Positions 46,980-55,167 of a DNA stretch of 64,000 nucleotides are shown one piece after another (the first letter of the stretch is position 1; every line of letters starts with the position of its first letter). The position numbers were made by a program, and so were the translations under genes. This DNA is from Pseudoscardovia suis (lineage in GTDB: Bacteria > Actinomycetota > Actinomycetes > Actinomycetales > Bifidobacteriaceae). Location: contig NZ_PGFC01000001.1 of NCBI RefSeq assembly GCF_002797875.1, positions 248,001 through 312,000 of the forward strand, written 5' to 3'. The notes under the pieces are model-generated. The model had not been told where the DNA came from and did no database searches. It was given only the letters and a program-made list of their open reading frames with translations.

Positions 46980-47196
46980 CGAACCGTATCATTTCGTTTG
47001 CCTGTGCCGTGCCTGCGCCATGCCTGCGCGATGCGCTGACGGGAATCATGGGGTATACAAAAGGGGCCGGTCCCGTGGAGGGAACCGGCCCCTTGAGTTC
47101 GTTCGGTGCTGCCGAATCATTTGTGGTTTTCAACGTCGTCGGACGCTGAAAACCACGTCGACCAGCAAACTGTGGTCTCACGGCCAGCGGTCTGCG
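46849..47196 (+). repeat. Direct duplication, copy 2 (other copy 42887-43226)
   Basis: Last two units of array D, the ackA terminator and sequence up to near the ackA stop. Both copies keep an inverted repeat beyond the terminator: GTGGTTTTCA/TGAAAACCAC here, GGTTTCA/TGAAACC in copy 1. Confidence 0.85.
47063..47092 (-). terminator. Rho-independent terminator of pta-ackA
   Basis: GGGGCCGGT and ACCGGCCCC form a strong stem with a short loop; on the minus strand it is followed by TTTTGTA. It lies about 155 bp beyond the ackA stop. Confidence 0.85.
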
Positions 47197-47247
47197 GTCT
47201 GCGGTCTGCGGCCACGGCCAGCGGCCTACCGCGACCGTGCCTTCGAC

Positions 47248-48477
47248 CTACTCGCCGACCTTGTTGCCGTAGGAGTCCACGCCGGCCTCGGCCAGGGCGG
47301 TGACCTTCTGCGCGATGGCGAGCTCTTCGTTCGTCGGGATCACGCAGATGAACACGGAGGAATCCGGGGTGGAGATGATGCGAGGATCCTTGGAACGGGT
47401 TGCGTTCTTCTCTTCGTCGATCTTCACGCCGAACGGAGCGAGGCGGTCGCACACCATCTTGCGCACGATGTCGTCGTTCTCACCCACGCCAGCGGTGAAG
47501 GTGATGGCGTCCACGCCGCCCATCTGAGCGGTGAAGTCGCCGATGTACTTGATGATGCGGTGCACGTACACGTCGAGGGCGAGCTTGGCGTCCTTGTCGC
47601 CTTCCGCCACGAGGGCGTGCACTTCGCGCATGTCGGAGTGGCCGCACAGGCCGGCGAGGCCGGACTTCTTGTTGAACAGCTCGTCGAGCTGGTCAACGTC
47701 CATGTGTGCGTTGCGGATGAGGTGGAACACCGCGGCCGGGTCGATGTCGCCGGTGCGGCCGCCCATCACGAGACCCTCGAGCGGGGTCAGGCCCATGGAG
47801 GTGTCGATCGGCTTGCCCGAGATCTGGGCGGAAGCGGAAGCGCCGTTGCCCACGTGCAGCACGATCTGCTTGAGGCCTTCGGCAGGCTTGCCGATGAGAG
47901 CGGGCACGAGGCCGCCCACGTACTCGTGGGAGGTGCCGTGGGCGCCGTAGCGGCGGATGTGATACTCCTCGGCGACCTGCTTGTTGAGAGCGTAGGTGCT
48001 GGCTTCCTCAGGAAGCTGGAAGAAGTAGGAGCTGTCGAATACGAATGCCTGCGGCACGTCCGGCAGGAGCTTGAGCATGACTTCGGCGCCGATGGCCTCC
48101 GGGCCGTTGTGCAGCGGGGCGAGGACGGCGAGGTCCTTGACCTGCTGGATGGTCTTGGCGTTGACGAAAGCGGGCTTGGGGAACACGGATCCGCCCTGGA
48201 CCACGCGGTGGCCGACGGCAACGATGCCGGCGTTCTTGAGGTCGGGGCCGAATTCCTTGAAGAAGCCGAGGACGCGCTTGAGACCGGTCTCGTGATCCGG
48301 GATCGGCTCCTCGAGCTCATGCTTCTCGCCGTTGTACTTGTACACGTAGTGGCCGTCGCCCGCTTCGCCGATCTTCTCGACGAGGCCGGAGACGATGCCC
48401 TCCTGGGAATCAAGGTCTACGAGCTGGTACTTGATCGAGCTGGAGCCCGAGTTGATGACAAGAGCGGTTTTCGCCAT
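47248..48477 (-). CDS. ackA: Acetate kinase
   Basis: Makes ATP and acetate from acetyl phosphate, a main ATP source of the bifid shunt. 409 aa. Motifs: VINSGSSSIKYQL, GHRVVQGG, LAPLHNGPEAIGA, VFDSSYFFQLPEEA (catalytic Asp), RRYGAHGTSHEYV, ILHVGNGAS-like KQIVLHVGNGASA, and TFTAGVGEND. Codon use is strongly biased. It is downstream of pta with an 84-bp gap, so pta-ackA form an operon with the terminator at 47063-47092. Confidence 0.97.
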   Translation of the reverse strand: MAKTALVINSGSSSIKYQLVDLDSQEGIVSGLVEKIGEAGDGHYVYKYNGEKHELEEPIPDHETGLKRVLGFFKEFGPDLKNAGIVAVGHRVVQGGSVFPKPAFVNAKTIQQVKDLAVLAPLHNGPEAIGAEVMLKLLPDVPQAFVFDSSYFFQLPEEASTYALNKQVAEEYHIRRYGAHGTSHEYVGGLVPALIGKPAEGLKQIVLHVGNGASASAQISGKPIDTSMGLTPLEGLVMGGRTGDIDPAAVFHLIRNAHMDVDQLDELFNKKSGLAGLCGHSDMREVHALVAEGDKDAKLALDVYVHRIIKYIGDFTAQMGGVDAITFTAGVGENDDIVRKMVCDRLAPFGVKIDEEKNATRSKDPRIISTPDSSVFICVIPTNEELAIAQKVTALAEAGVDSYGNKVGE

Positions 48478-48561
48478 TGTTGGATTCCTCCATCAGATTA
48501 TTGGGAAATGGTGCTTTCCACGTGTTAGGTTACCCCGCGCACGGTACAGGGGCGGCGGCGT

Positions 48562-50235
48562 TCACTGGTGCGCGCACACCGCGGTGAGCGCGATGGTGTT
48601 GATGATGTCCGGCACGGTCGCGCCACGCGACAGGTCGTTGACCGGCCGGCGCAGGCCTTGGAGCACCGGGCCGATGGCGACGGCGCCCGAGGAGCGTTGC
48701 ACGGCCTTGTATCCGATGTTGCCCGCCGACAGGTCGGGGAACACGAACACGTTCACATGCCCCGCCACGTCGTTGCCCGGTGCCTTCGTCGCCGCAACGT
48801 CGGGCGACCATGCGGCGTCGAACTGGATGGGGCCCACGGCGGCGAGGTCGGGCTCCTTTTCATGCACGATCCGGGTGGCTTCGGTCACCAGGTCCACGTC
48901 CGGTCCCTTGCCTGAGCCGAGGGTGGAGTAGGAGAGCATGCCCACGCGCGGATCGATGCCGAAGGCGCGTGCCGTGGCGGCGGACTGCAGGGCGATGTCC
49001 GCCAGCTGCTCGGCGGTGGGGTTGGGCGTGATGGCGCAGTCGGCGAACACCGCCACATGCGTGGGCAGGCACATGAGGAACGCGCCGGAGACCATCGAGG
49101 CGCCCGGGGCTGTCTTGATCACCTGCAGCGCGGGGCGCACGGTGTTGGCGGTGGAGTTGATGGAACCGGAGACCAAGCCGTCCGCCTGGTCGAGCTGCAC
49201 GAGCATCGTGCCGAAATACGTGGGGTCCTTGAGCGTTTCGCGCGCCTTCTGCTCCGTCATGCCTTTCTTGCTGCGCAGGCGCACGAGCTCGTCCACCATC
49301 GGCACGAGCAGGCGCTCGTCGTGGAGGGAGTGGAACTTGGCCATCTCCAGATGCTCCAGTCCCATGTCGGCGCCGGCGGCAAGGATTTCGTCGCGTTCGC
49401 CGACGAAGAGGATGTCGACCACGTCGCGTTCGAGCAGGTAGTTGGCGGCGCGCAGCATGCGCGGCTCCAGGCTTTCGGGAACCACGATGGTGCTGTGGTG
49501 GCGGCGGGCGCGGGCGATGAGGTCGTTTTGGAAGAAGTATGGCGTCACGGGCAGGTCACGCTTGGCCTGGCAGGCGGCGAGCACTTCGTGTGCCGGGGCA
49601 TGGTCGTGGAAGACCGGCAGGCTGCAGGCGGCTTCCTCGTCGTTCGTGCAATCCATTGGCGGCAGCGTCCACACCGGCACCTTGAGGTCGGAAAGGACGT
49701 CGAGGCTCTGCGCCTCCTTGTTGGGTTTGCAGCCGGTGACGAACACCCCGGCGAGGGGCACGCCGTTGCGGGCATACAGGTCGCGGTAGGCGAGCACGGT
49801 GGCGCGCAGCTGCCCGGCGTCGCGCTGCAGCGTGCACACGGCGAGCATGACGACCGACTGCGTGTCCGCCGCGAAGCGCGCGTCCATGACCGCAGCCTCG
49901 GGTTCGGCGATGCGGGAGGCGTCGCGTCCCACGAGCACGCACGCTTCGGGTTGCGTCGCGTCGCAGAACGTGTGGTAGCCGCGCGCCACGTCGCCGCGCG
50001 CCAGCGTCTGGTTGGCGCGCACCGCGTCGGAGGTCGTCGCGGTGGCCTGCTTCGCCGAGATCTTGGATCCGGCGGTGCGCAGCAGCACGGCGGTGAATTT
50101 TTCGCCCGGGTCGGTGGCGGGGCGGTAGATCTGCGTCTTGTAGCTGTGCGAAAGGACGCTCGCCACGCCGTTTGCCACGACGTTGCGGCCGTTGCCGCCT
50201 TCTGGACTTGCGATGAACACGCTGATGACGCTCAT
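48562..50235 (-). CDS. pta: Phosphate acetyltransferase
   Basis: Interconverts acetyl-CoA and acetyl phosphate. 557 aa: an N-terminal DRTGG/P-loop-like part (MSVISVFIASPEGGNGRNVV) of about 220 residues and the C-terminal PTA/PTB catalytic domain (AMAKFHSLHDERLL region, DQADGLVSGSINSTANTVRPALQVIKTAPG, FADCAITPNPTAEQLADIAL, GYKAVQRSSGAVAIGPVLQGLRRPVNDLSRG). Start ATG 50235 has AAGGAGAGCACC upstream. Together with ackA it links acetyl phosphate to acetate. Confidence 0.96.
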   Translation of the reverse strand: MSVISVFIASPEGGNGRNVVANGVASVLSHSYKTQIYRPATDPGEKFTAVLLRTAGSKISAKQATATTSDAVRANQTLARGDVARGYHTFCDATQPEACVLVGRDASRIAEPEAAVMDARFAADTQSVVMLAVCTLQRDAGQLRATVLAYRDLYARNGVPLAGVFVTGCKPNKEAQSLDVLSDLKVPVWTLPPMDCTNDEEAACSLPVFHDHAPAHEVLAACQAKRDLPVTPYFFQNDLIARARRHHSTIVVPESLEPRMLRAANYLLERDVVDILFVGERDEILAAGADMGLEHLEMAKFHSLHDERLLVPMVDELVRLRSKKGMTEQKARETLKDPTYFGTMLVQLDQADGLVSGSINSTANTVRPALQVIKTAPGASMVSGAFLMCLPTHVAVFADCAITPNPTAEQLADIALQSAATARAFGIDPRVGMLSYSTLGSGKGPDVDLVTEATRIVHEKEPDLAAVGPIQFDAAWSPDVAATKAPGNDVAGHVNVFVFPDLSAGNIGYKAVQRSSGAVAIGPVLQGLRRPVNDLSRGATVPDIINTIALTAVCAHQ

Positions 50236-50413
50236 GGTGCTCTCCTTGTGAGGAATTGCTGTGAGGACTGGTGGTGACGGCGTCTGCGCCGGTCTGCTCT
50301 ACATTCTAAGCGTTGACGTTTCAGTTTCGTAGCGTGACGCGCCCTCATGCTGCGTTTCCGCTTGAATTTCGACGCCGCTGCGCGGGTTCGGATGCCCTGC
50401 GCAGCGCCGCGGG

Positions 50414-52138
50414 TCAGCGCAGGTTCACGGTGAAGCTGATGCGCCCGTCATGCCAGGACGCGTCCACTGTGCCGTTCATGCGCGTGACGAGCTCCTGCGC
50501 CATCGCCAAGCCGATGCCGAACCCCTGCTTGCCGGAGTTGTGCGATTCGTCCGCCCGGTAGAAGCGTTCGAAGAAGCGGCTGTAGTCCTGTCCGGCGCCA
50601 TCCTTGTAGTCGTTCGAAACGGTGAGCGCCACGCCGCCGCGTATGCCCTGGCGGGGCGCGAGGGTGATGTCGACCATGCCCCCGTCATCGCAATACTTGG
50701 CGCTGTTGTCAAGCAGTATGTTGAGCACCTCGGTGATGGAACGCAGCTCGGCCTGCGCGTGCACATCATCCTGGATGTGTGTCTGCAGCGTCTTGCCGGC
50801 TTGCTGGATGACGGGCGCGAAGTCCTGCGCCGCTTTCGTCGCCAGCTGGGTCATGTCGACGTCCGCCAGATGGAATTTCTCGTTCTCCTCGGCCTTGGTC
50901 AGGCTCACCAGCGCCGAAATCAGGTCATTGAGGCGCTTGGACTGGTTGATGATGCTGCGGGTCCACTCGTTCTCGCCGTTCACCGCCTCGAGTACCTCGG
51001 CGTCTGCGCTGATGATGGAGACAGGCGTCTTGAGCTCGTGCGAGGCGTTGGTGATGAACCGCTTCTGCGTCTGGAGCGTCTTGATGCTGGGCTCCACGGC
51101 GCGGCGCGACAGGCTCACCACGACAAGCCAGAAGACGAACACCGAGAGGAACGCGATGATGACCGACATGTCGAGCAACTGACGCTGCCAGTTGTGAACC
51201 TCCGTGTAGTTGAGGAACACGATGTCAATCGTGCCGTCCTGGACGGATGCGTCGTTGTCGGCGTTGTAGGCGCTCGAGGTGGGCGAGGGCGCGGGGGAGG
51301 CCGATTCGGAGGCGGATGACCGCGATGACCGCGTTGATGGTGATGACGGTGATGACTGCGATGACGCGGCTGACGAGGTTTGCGAGGATGACGCGGCTGA
51401 CGGTGATGATGAGGATGACTGCGACGGCGCGGCAGACACCGAGGTCGAGGATGACGATGACCCCGCTGCCGGCTCCGACGCCGATGCCGAGGACGATTCA
51501 GAGGATGATGATGCTGACGCCGAAGGAGATGATTCCGATGATGACGACGCTGATGCCGCCGACGAGGCTGACGCGGAGGCTCCTGCGCTGGCTTCGGCCT
51601 TCGCCTGCGTCTGCGCCTCCTTGTCGACCACCCGGGCGGCATAGCTTTCACCGGCATACGAGAACTTCACCGTGCGCCCTGGCTCGAGGGTGGGATTGTG
51701 CAGCACGGTCAGGGAGACCATGTCGGCCTCCTGCACGGCAGTCAACTCCGACATCGTGTGCGCGTCGGTGCTCAGCACCGTGCCGTTGGGGTCGACGGTC
51801 AGCACGTAGTAATCCACCGACGTGATGCGCACGTTGGGCATGAGCTGCGCGCCCAGCGATTGCAGCGCACCCTCGTCCGCCTGCGTGTAGTAGCCGTCGG
51901 GCTGCTCGCCGGCGATGCGTATCAGGGAGCGGTTGAGATTGATGTTGATGATTACGCCCATCGTGCCGTTGATGATGATGAGTATGAAAAGCAGGATCAC
52001 CGAAATGGCGATCATCGCGATGCGGATGAAACGATGGCGCAGCCTGCCGATTTCGGTGTTGCCCAGCTTCTCCTCGTCCTCGATGCGCCGGCTCACGCGC
52101 TCCCTGCGCTTGGCGCGGCGCACGCTCCACGCGCTCAT
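50414..52138 (-). CDS. Sensor histidine kinase with long Ser-rich extracellular linker
   Basis: 574-aa membrane kinase. The cytoplasmic N-terminus and first span (IRIAMIAISVILLFILIIING) lead to an external sensor part, an Ala/Ser/Pro low-complexity segment of about 115 residues, and a second span (VIIAFLSVFVFWLVVVSL). Cytoplasmic part: phospho-acceptor His in FITNASHELKTPVSI, N-box LLDNSAKY, and G boxes DDGG and GFGIGLAMA. The start ATG overlaps the response-regulator stop by 4 bases (ATGA), indicating coupling. The signal is unknown. Confidence 0.92.
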   Translation of the reverse strand: MSAWSVRRAKRRERVSRRIEDEEKLGNTEIGRLRHRFIRIAMIAISVILLFILIIINGTMGVIININLNRSLIRIAGEQPDGYYTQADEGALQSLGAQLMPNVRITSVDYYVLTVDPNGTVLSTDAHTMSELTAVQEADMVSLTVLHNPTLEPGRTVKFSYAGESYAARVVDKEAQTQAKAEASAGASASASSAASASSSSESSPSASASSSSESSSASASEPAAGSSSSSTSVSAAPSQSSSSSPSAASSSQTSSAASSQSSPSSPSTRSSRSSASESASPAPSPTSSAYNADNDASVQDGTIDIVFLNYTEVHNWQRQLLDMSVIIAFLSVFVFWLVVVSLSRRAVEPSIKTLQTQKRFITNASHELKTPVSIISADAEVLEAVNGENEWTRSIINQSKRLNDLISALVSLTKAEENEKFHLADVDMTQLATKAAQDFAPVIQQAGKTLQTHIQDDVHAQAELRSITEVLNILLDNSAKYCDDGGMVDITLAPRQGIRGGVALTVSNDYKDGAGQDYSRFFERFYRADESHNSGKQGFGIGLAMAQELVTRMNGTVDASWHDGRISFTVNLR

Positions 52139-52872
52139 GAGCGCCCGTCCTTGCCTGAGGAGAGCGCGCCGTCGCCGTCCGCTCCGCTTGTACCGCTCGC
52201 ATCGTCGGTCTGTACCAGACGGTAGCTGCCGCCGCGCTCGCCGGCGATCGCGACGCTGCCACTCACGGCGGCGAGCTTGGAACGCAGATACGACACATAC
52301 ACATACACCAGTTCGCTTGTCGCCTGCGGGTCATCCGCCCACACATGCTCGAATATTGTCTGCGTGGACAACTCCTTGTCGGGGTTGAGCATGAGCAGCT
52401 CAAGCAGTTTCGTCTCGCGCGCGGAAAGCCGCATCGTGTTTTCCGAACTGATCTGCTGCTCGCTCACGTCGAGCGTGAGACCGGCGAAATTGAGCTGCGT
52501 GGGGGTGAAGCTCGTGGCGCGCCGCGCTTGCGAACGGATGCGAGCCAGTAGCTCCTTCATGGCGAACGGCTTGGTCAGGTAGTCGTCGGCGCCCGCGTCA
52601 AGCCCGGTGACGCGGTCATCCACCTCCGCCTTGGCGGTGAGCATGATGACGGGCGTGGTGACCCCCATGCCGCGAATCTGCCGCAACGCCTCGATGCCAT
52701 CCACGCGCGGCATCATCACGTCGAGCACGATCACGTCATAATTGGCGGACTTCACCCGGTCCACGGCCTCCGCGCCGTCCTGCGCCACGTCCACGTCATA
52801 TCCGTTGAGCTTGAGAATTGTGGCTTCGGCGCGTGCCAGTTCCTGCTCGTCCTCTGCAATGAGAATTCTCAT
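52135..52872 (-). CDS. OmpR/PhoB-family response regulator
   Basis: 245 aa. Receiver with LIAEDEQELAR, phospho-acceptor Asp in VIVLDVMMPRVDG and LTKPFAMKELLARI, followed by a winged-helix DNA-binding domain (LSARETKLLELLMLNPDKELSTQTIFEHVW, YVSYLRSKL). A Gly/Asp-rich tail follows. Start ATG 52872 has AAGGAGG upstream; the frame to 52950 is not used. The upstream alarmone synthetase stops one base before this ATG, and the kinase gene overlaps its stop, so all three are one transcription unit. Confidence 0.93.
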   Translation of the reverse strand: MRILIAEDEQELARAEATILKLNGYDVDVAQDGAEAVDRVKSANYDVIVLDVMMPRVDGIEALRQIRGMGVTTPVIMLTAKAEVDDRVTGLDAGADDYLTKPFAMKELLARIRSQARRATSFTPTQLNFAGLTLDVSEQQISSENTMRLSARETKLLELLMLNPDKELSTQTIFEHVWADDPQATSELVYVYVSYLRSKLAAVSGSVAIAGERGGSYRLVQTDDASGTSGADGDGALSSGKDGRS

Positions 52873-52873
52873 G

Positions 52874-53608
52874 TCATGCCTCCTTGGGCTGGCGCGCCGC
52901 CGCGCCGTCGTCATCCATGCCGTCATCCATGCCGCCGTTGTCTTCGGCAATCAGGTTGCGGATCGTCTGCATCTGCAGGTCGCATGACGCCAGTTCATCG
53001 GCGCAGCGCTTGAGCTCCGCCGTAACGATCTGCACGTTCGCCGCCCCCAAGTCCTTCTTGTATTTGACCTGGTGCTCCAACGCCGCCCACGAATCCATGG
53101 CGATCGTGCGCAGCTGGATCTCGGCGGGATAGTGGCCGGGCGTCGCCCCCGTGGGGTCGGGGAACGGCGTGGCGATTGAGACGATCATGTGATAGCTGCG
53201 GTAGCCGTTCGGCTTGGGGTGGCGCACGTAATCCTTCTCTTCGATCACCTCGAACTCCGGGCGCGTGCGGATGTGGCGCACCAGCGCGTAGATGTCGTCG
53301 ACGAAACTGCACACGATGCGGCAGCCGATGGCGTCGTGGATGTCATGCAAGGCGGAGACCGGCGTGGCGGGAAGCCCCTTGCGCTCGCATTTCTCACGCA
53401 TGCTCGATTCCGACTTGATGCGATGGTTGAAATGCTCGTAGGCGCCTTCGCCTGTGCGTTGGCGCGTCGCCCGGTCGAAATCCTCGATGTGTGTGACGAG
53501 CATGTCCATGACGCGCGGCAGGTAGGCGGCGTAGCTGCCGTAGACGCTGCCCGAGGGCGCTTGGGGTGCGACAGGTCCCGGTGCGCCTGATGAATGGAAA
53601 TCGGTCAT
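52874..53608 (-). CDS. Small alarmone synthetase (RelA/SpoT synthetase domain)
   Basis: 244-aa GTP pyrophosphokinase-type protein with only the synthetase fold, no HD hydrolase, TGS or ACT domain, so it belongs to the small alarmone synthetases (YjbM/RelQ-like) that make (p)ppGpp. Seen: FNHRIKSESSMREKCERKG, DIHDAIGCRIVCSFVDDIY, DYVRHPKPNGYRSYHMIVSI and PAEIQLRTIAMDSWAALEHQVKYK with the synthetase Glu-x-Gln. Start ATG 53608 has GGAGGCAGC. First gene of the unit with the two-component pair. Confidence 0.9.
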   Translation of the reverse strand: MTDFHSSGAPGPVAPQAPSGSVYGSYAAYLPRVMDMLVTHIEDFDRATRQRTGEGAYEHFNHRIKSESSMREKCERKGLPATPVSALHDIHDAIGCRIVCSFVDDIYALVRHIRTRPEFEVIEEKDYVRHPKPNGYRSYHMIVSIATPFPDPTGATPGHYPAEIQLRTIAMDSWAALEHQVKYKKDLGAANVQIVTAELKRCADELASCDLQMQTIRNLIAEDNGGMDDGMDDDGAAARQPKEA

Positions 53609-53860
53609 GCTGCCTCCTTGGGCTGGTCGAAGACGTGCGCGCGGGCCGGCGATGCCGATGCCTGCGCAATACCACCATTATTACCGCGTGTGCCGCACCG
53701 GTCGGTCACAACGTGAGGTCACCGTCGGTCGGGTGACAGGTCGGGTGTCAAGTCGGGCGCGGGGATGGCGGTTGGTTTGGCGGTTGGTTTGGCTGTTGGA
53801 TTGGGCGTCGGGTCAGGTGTTGGATTGGGAGTCCGGGCAGGTGCCGGATCAGGCGTTGAA
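53609..53860. other. 252-bp gap between alarmone synthetase and apbE
   Basis: Bases 53700-53860 are G/T-rich with short direct repeats of GGCGGTTGGTTT and GGATTGGGCGTCGGG type. Several closely spaced GG pairs could support a two-tetrad quadruplex on the plus strand. No gene seen; the alarmone synthetase promoter should be here. Confidence 0.4.
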
Positions 53861-54994
53861 TCAGTTTTGGTAGTGGAGCCGGGCAGGGAAGCGGGGCGAG
53901 ACCTGTGCGCTGCCGTCGCTCATGATGCGCGCAAAGGGGAACCCGTGCGTCAGTCCCAGGAATGCGGCGGTGGACTGGGCGTCGCACCAGCCCGTCGGCC
54001 AGTCGGTGCTCCCGCCGGGCACCATGCACCAGCTCGCGGCGACGGTGCGCACGGGCTCGCCGGTGAGGGCGTCCAGAAGGTGATGGACCTGCTGCAGGCT
54101 GTCGCCGACCGTCCAATGGCGCCGGCTGGGGGAGCTTGCGCACAGCGCGCTGCCGGCTGGCAGCTGCACCACGCCGACGGCCTCGGTGTCGTCCCACGGG
54201 CTTTCCATCGCCACGGTGATGTCCACGGTGGTGTACATGTCGCCGCCGGCGTCGATCACATAATCGCATCCGGGCATCCGCCCTGCAATCTGCCGGGACA
54301 GCAGGTCGACGAGGAACCCTTTGCCCGCCGCGCCGAAGTCAAGGCTCACGCCGTTCACTGCCGTCCCGAGCAGGATGAGCACGGGGCCCTCGTGCGTCAC
54401 GTCGCGTCCCCAGCGCGGCGCGGCCGTTGCGGAGTCCCTGAAACCCGAGGGGTTTGTGAAGCCTGTGGGACCAGCGGAACCCGTGGGACCCGTGGCGCTC
54501 GCCGAACCCGGGGAACCCATGGAGATTGCGCCCGCAGAATTCGCGTGTGCACCAATGGCAAGGTCGGGGCCGTAGCCCAGCCGCACGAGGTCGGAGGCGA
54601 CGCATGGGTCGAACGCCCCGCCGGTGGCGGCATGGAAGGTGTCGTAGATGTCGAACAGCGCGGCGGCATATTCGGGGAATGCGATCATGCGCGCCTTGCC
54701 ACGTTCTGCCGTTGTCACGGCGTTGCCGCCGATGCCATCGATGCCACCGACGCTGCCGGCGATATCACAGCTGCTGCCGCCGATGCCTCCGAAGTCACTG
54801 CGAGCTATCATGCCCACCTTCGACGTGGCGGAAAATCTGCTGAATGCCGATTCAAAATTCGAGACCGTCTCACATAGTGAACGCTCCAGTTCCTCGTCGA
54901 AAGGCTCCCCGGACTGGATGATGATGCCGGTCCCCACTGCCTTCGGCATGGTCGTGATGAACGGCAGGCGCGTGCTCAAAGGCTGTGATTGCAA
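53861..54994 (-). CDS. apbE: FAD:protein FMN transferase (ApbE)
   Basis: 377-aa flavin transferase that moves FMN from FAD onto Thr/Ser of target proteins outside the membrane. Core motifs: FDIYDTFHAATGGAFDPCV, GVSLDFGAAGKGFLVDLL, YVIDAGGDMYT and HHLLDALTGEPV. No signal peptide or lipobox is clear. Two inserts are unusual: a Gly/Ile-rich stretch near residue 70 and collagen-like Gly-x-x triplets (TGPTGSAGPTGF) near residue 165. The start is probably TTG 54994 with AAGGAG 10 bases upstream; ATG 54949 is the alternative. It diverges from the iron operon that encodes its likely target at 62331-63953. Confidence 0.85.
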   Translation of the reverse strand: MQSQPLSTRLPFITTMPKAVGTGIIIQSGEPFDEELERSLCETVSNFESAFSRFSATSKVGMIARSDFGGIGGSSCDIAGSVGGIDGIGGNAVTTAERGKARMIAFPEYAAALFDIYDTFHAATGGAFDPCVASDLVRLGYGPDLAIGAHANSAGAISMGSPGSASATGPTGSAGPTGFTNPSGFRDSATAAPRWGRDVTHEGPVLILLGTAVNGVSLDFGAAGKGFLVDLLSRQIAGRMPGCDYVIDAGGDMYTTVDITVAMESPWDDTEAVGVVQLPAGSALCASSPSRRHWTVGDSLQQVHHLLDALTGEPVRTVAASWCMVPGGSTDWPTGWCDAQSTAAFLGLTHGFPFARIMSDGSAQVSPRFPARLHYQN

Positions 54995-55085
54995 CGGTTT
55001 CGTCTCCTTGTGATGACGGGCGGTCGAAGGGTGGCGCAGGGGAGTGCGCCCGCGTTCGTGCGCGTGATTGTATGACGGAAAAATT

Positions 55086-55108
55086 TGAAAAACAAGACTG
55101 TTTTTTCA
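55086..55108. promoter_or_regulatory. AT-rich inverted repeat in the apbE/iron-operon divergent region
   Basis: TGAAAAACA and TGTTTTTTCA with a 4-base centre AGAC, flanked by GAAAA and TTTTC. It lies between the two divergent genes and could be an iron-responsive operator, or part of a promoter. No textbook DtxR or Fur box is seen. Confidence 0.4.
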
Positions 55109-55167
55109 TTTTCGCCTTCCGTAAATTTCATTCTCGGAAACGCACAACGGAAAGCGAGGCGCACGGC

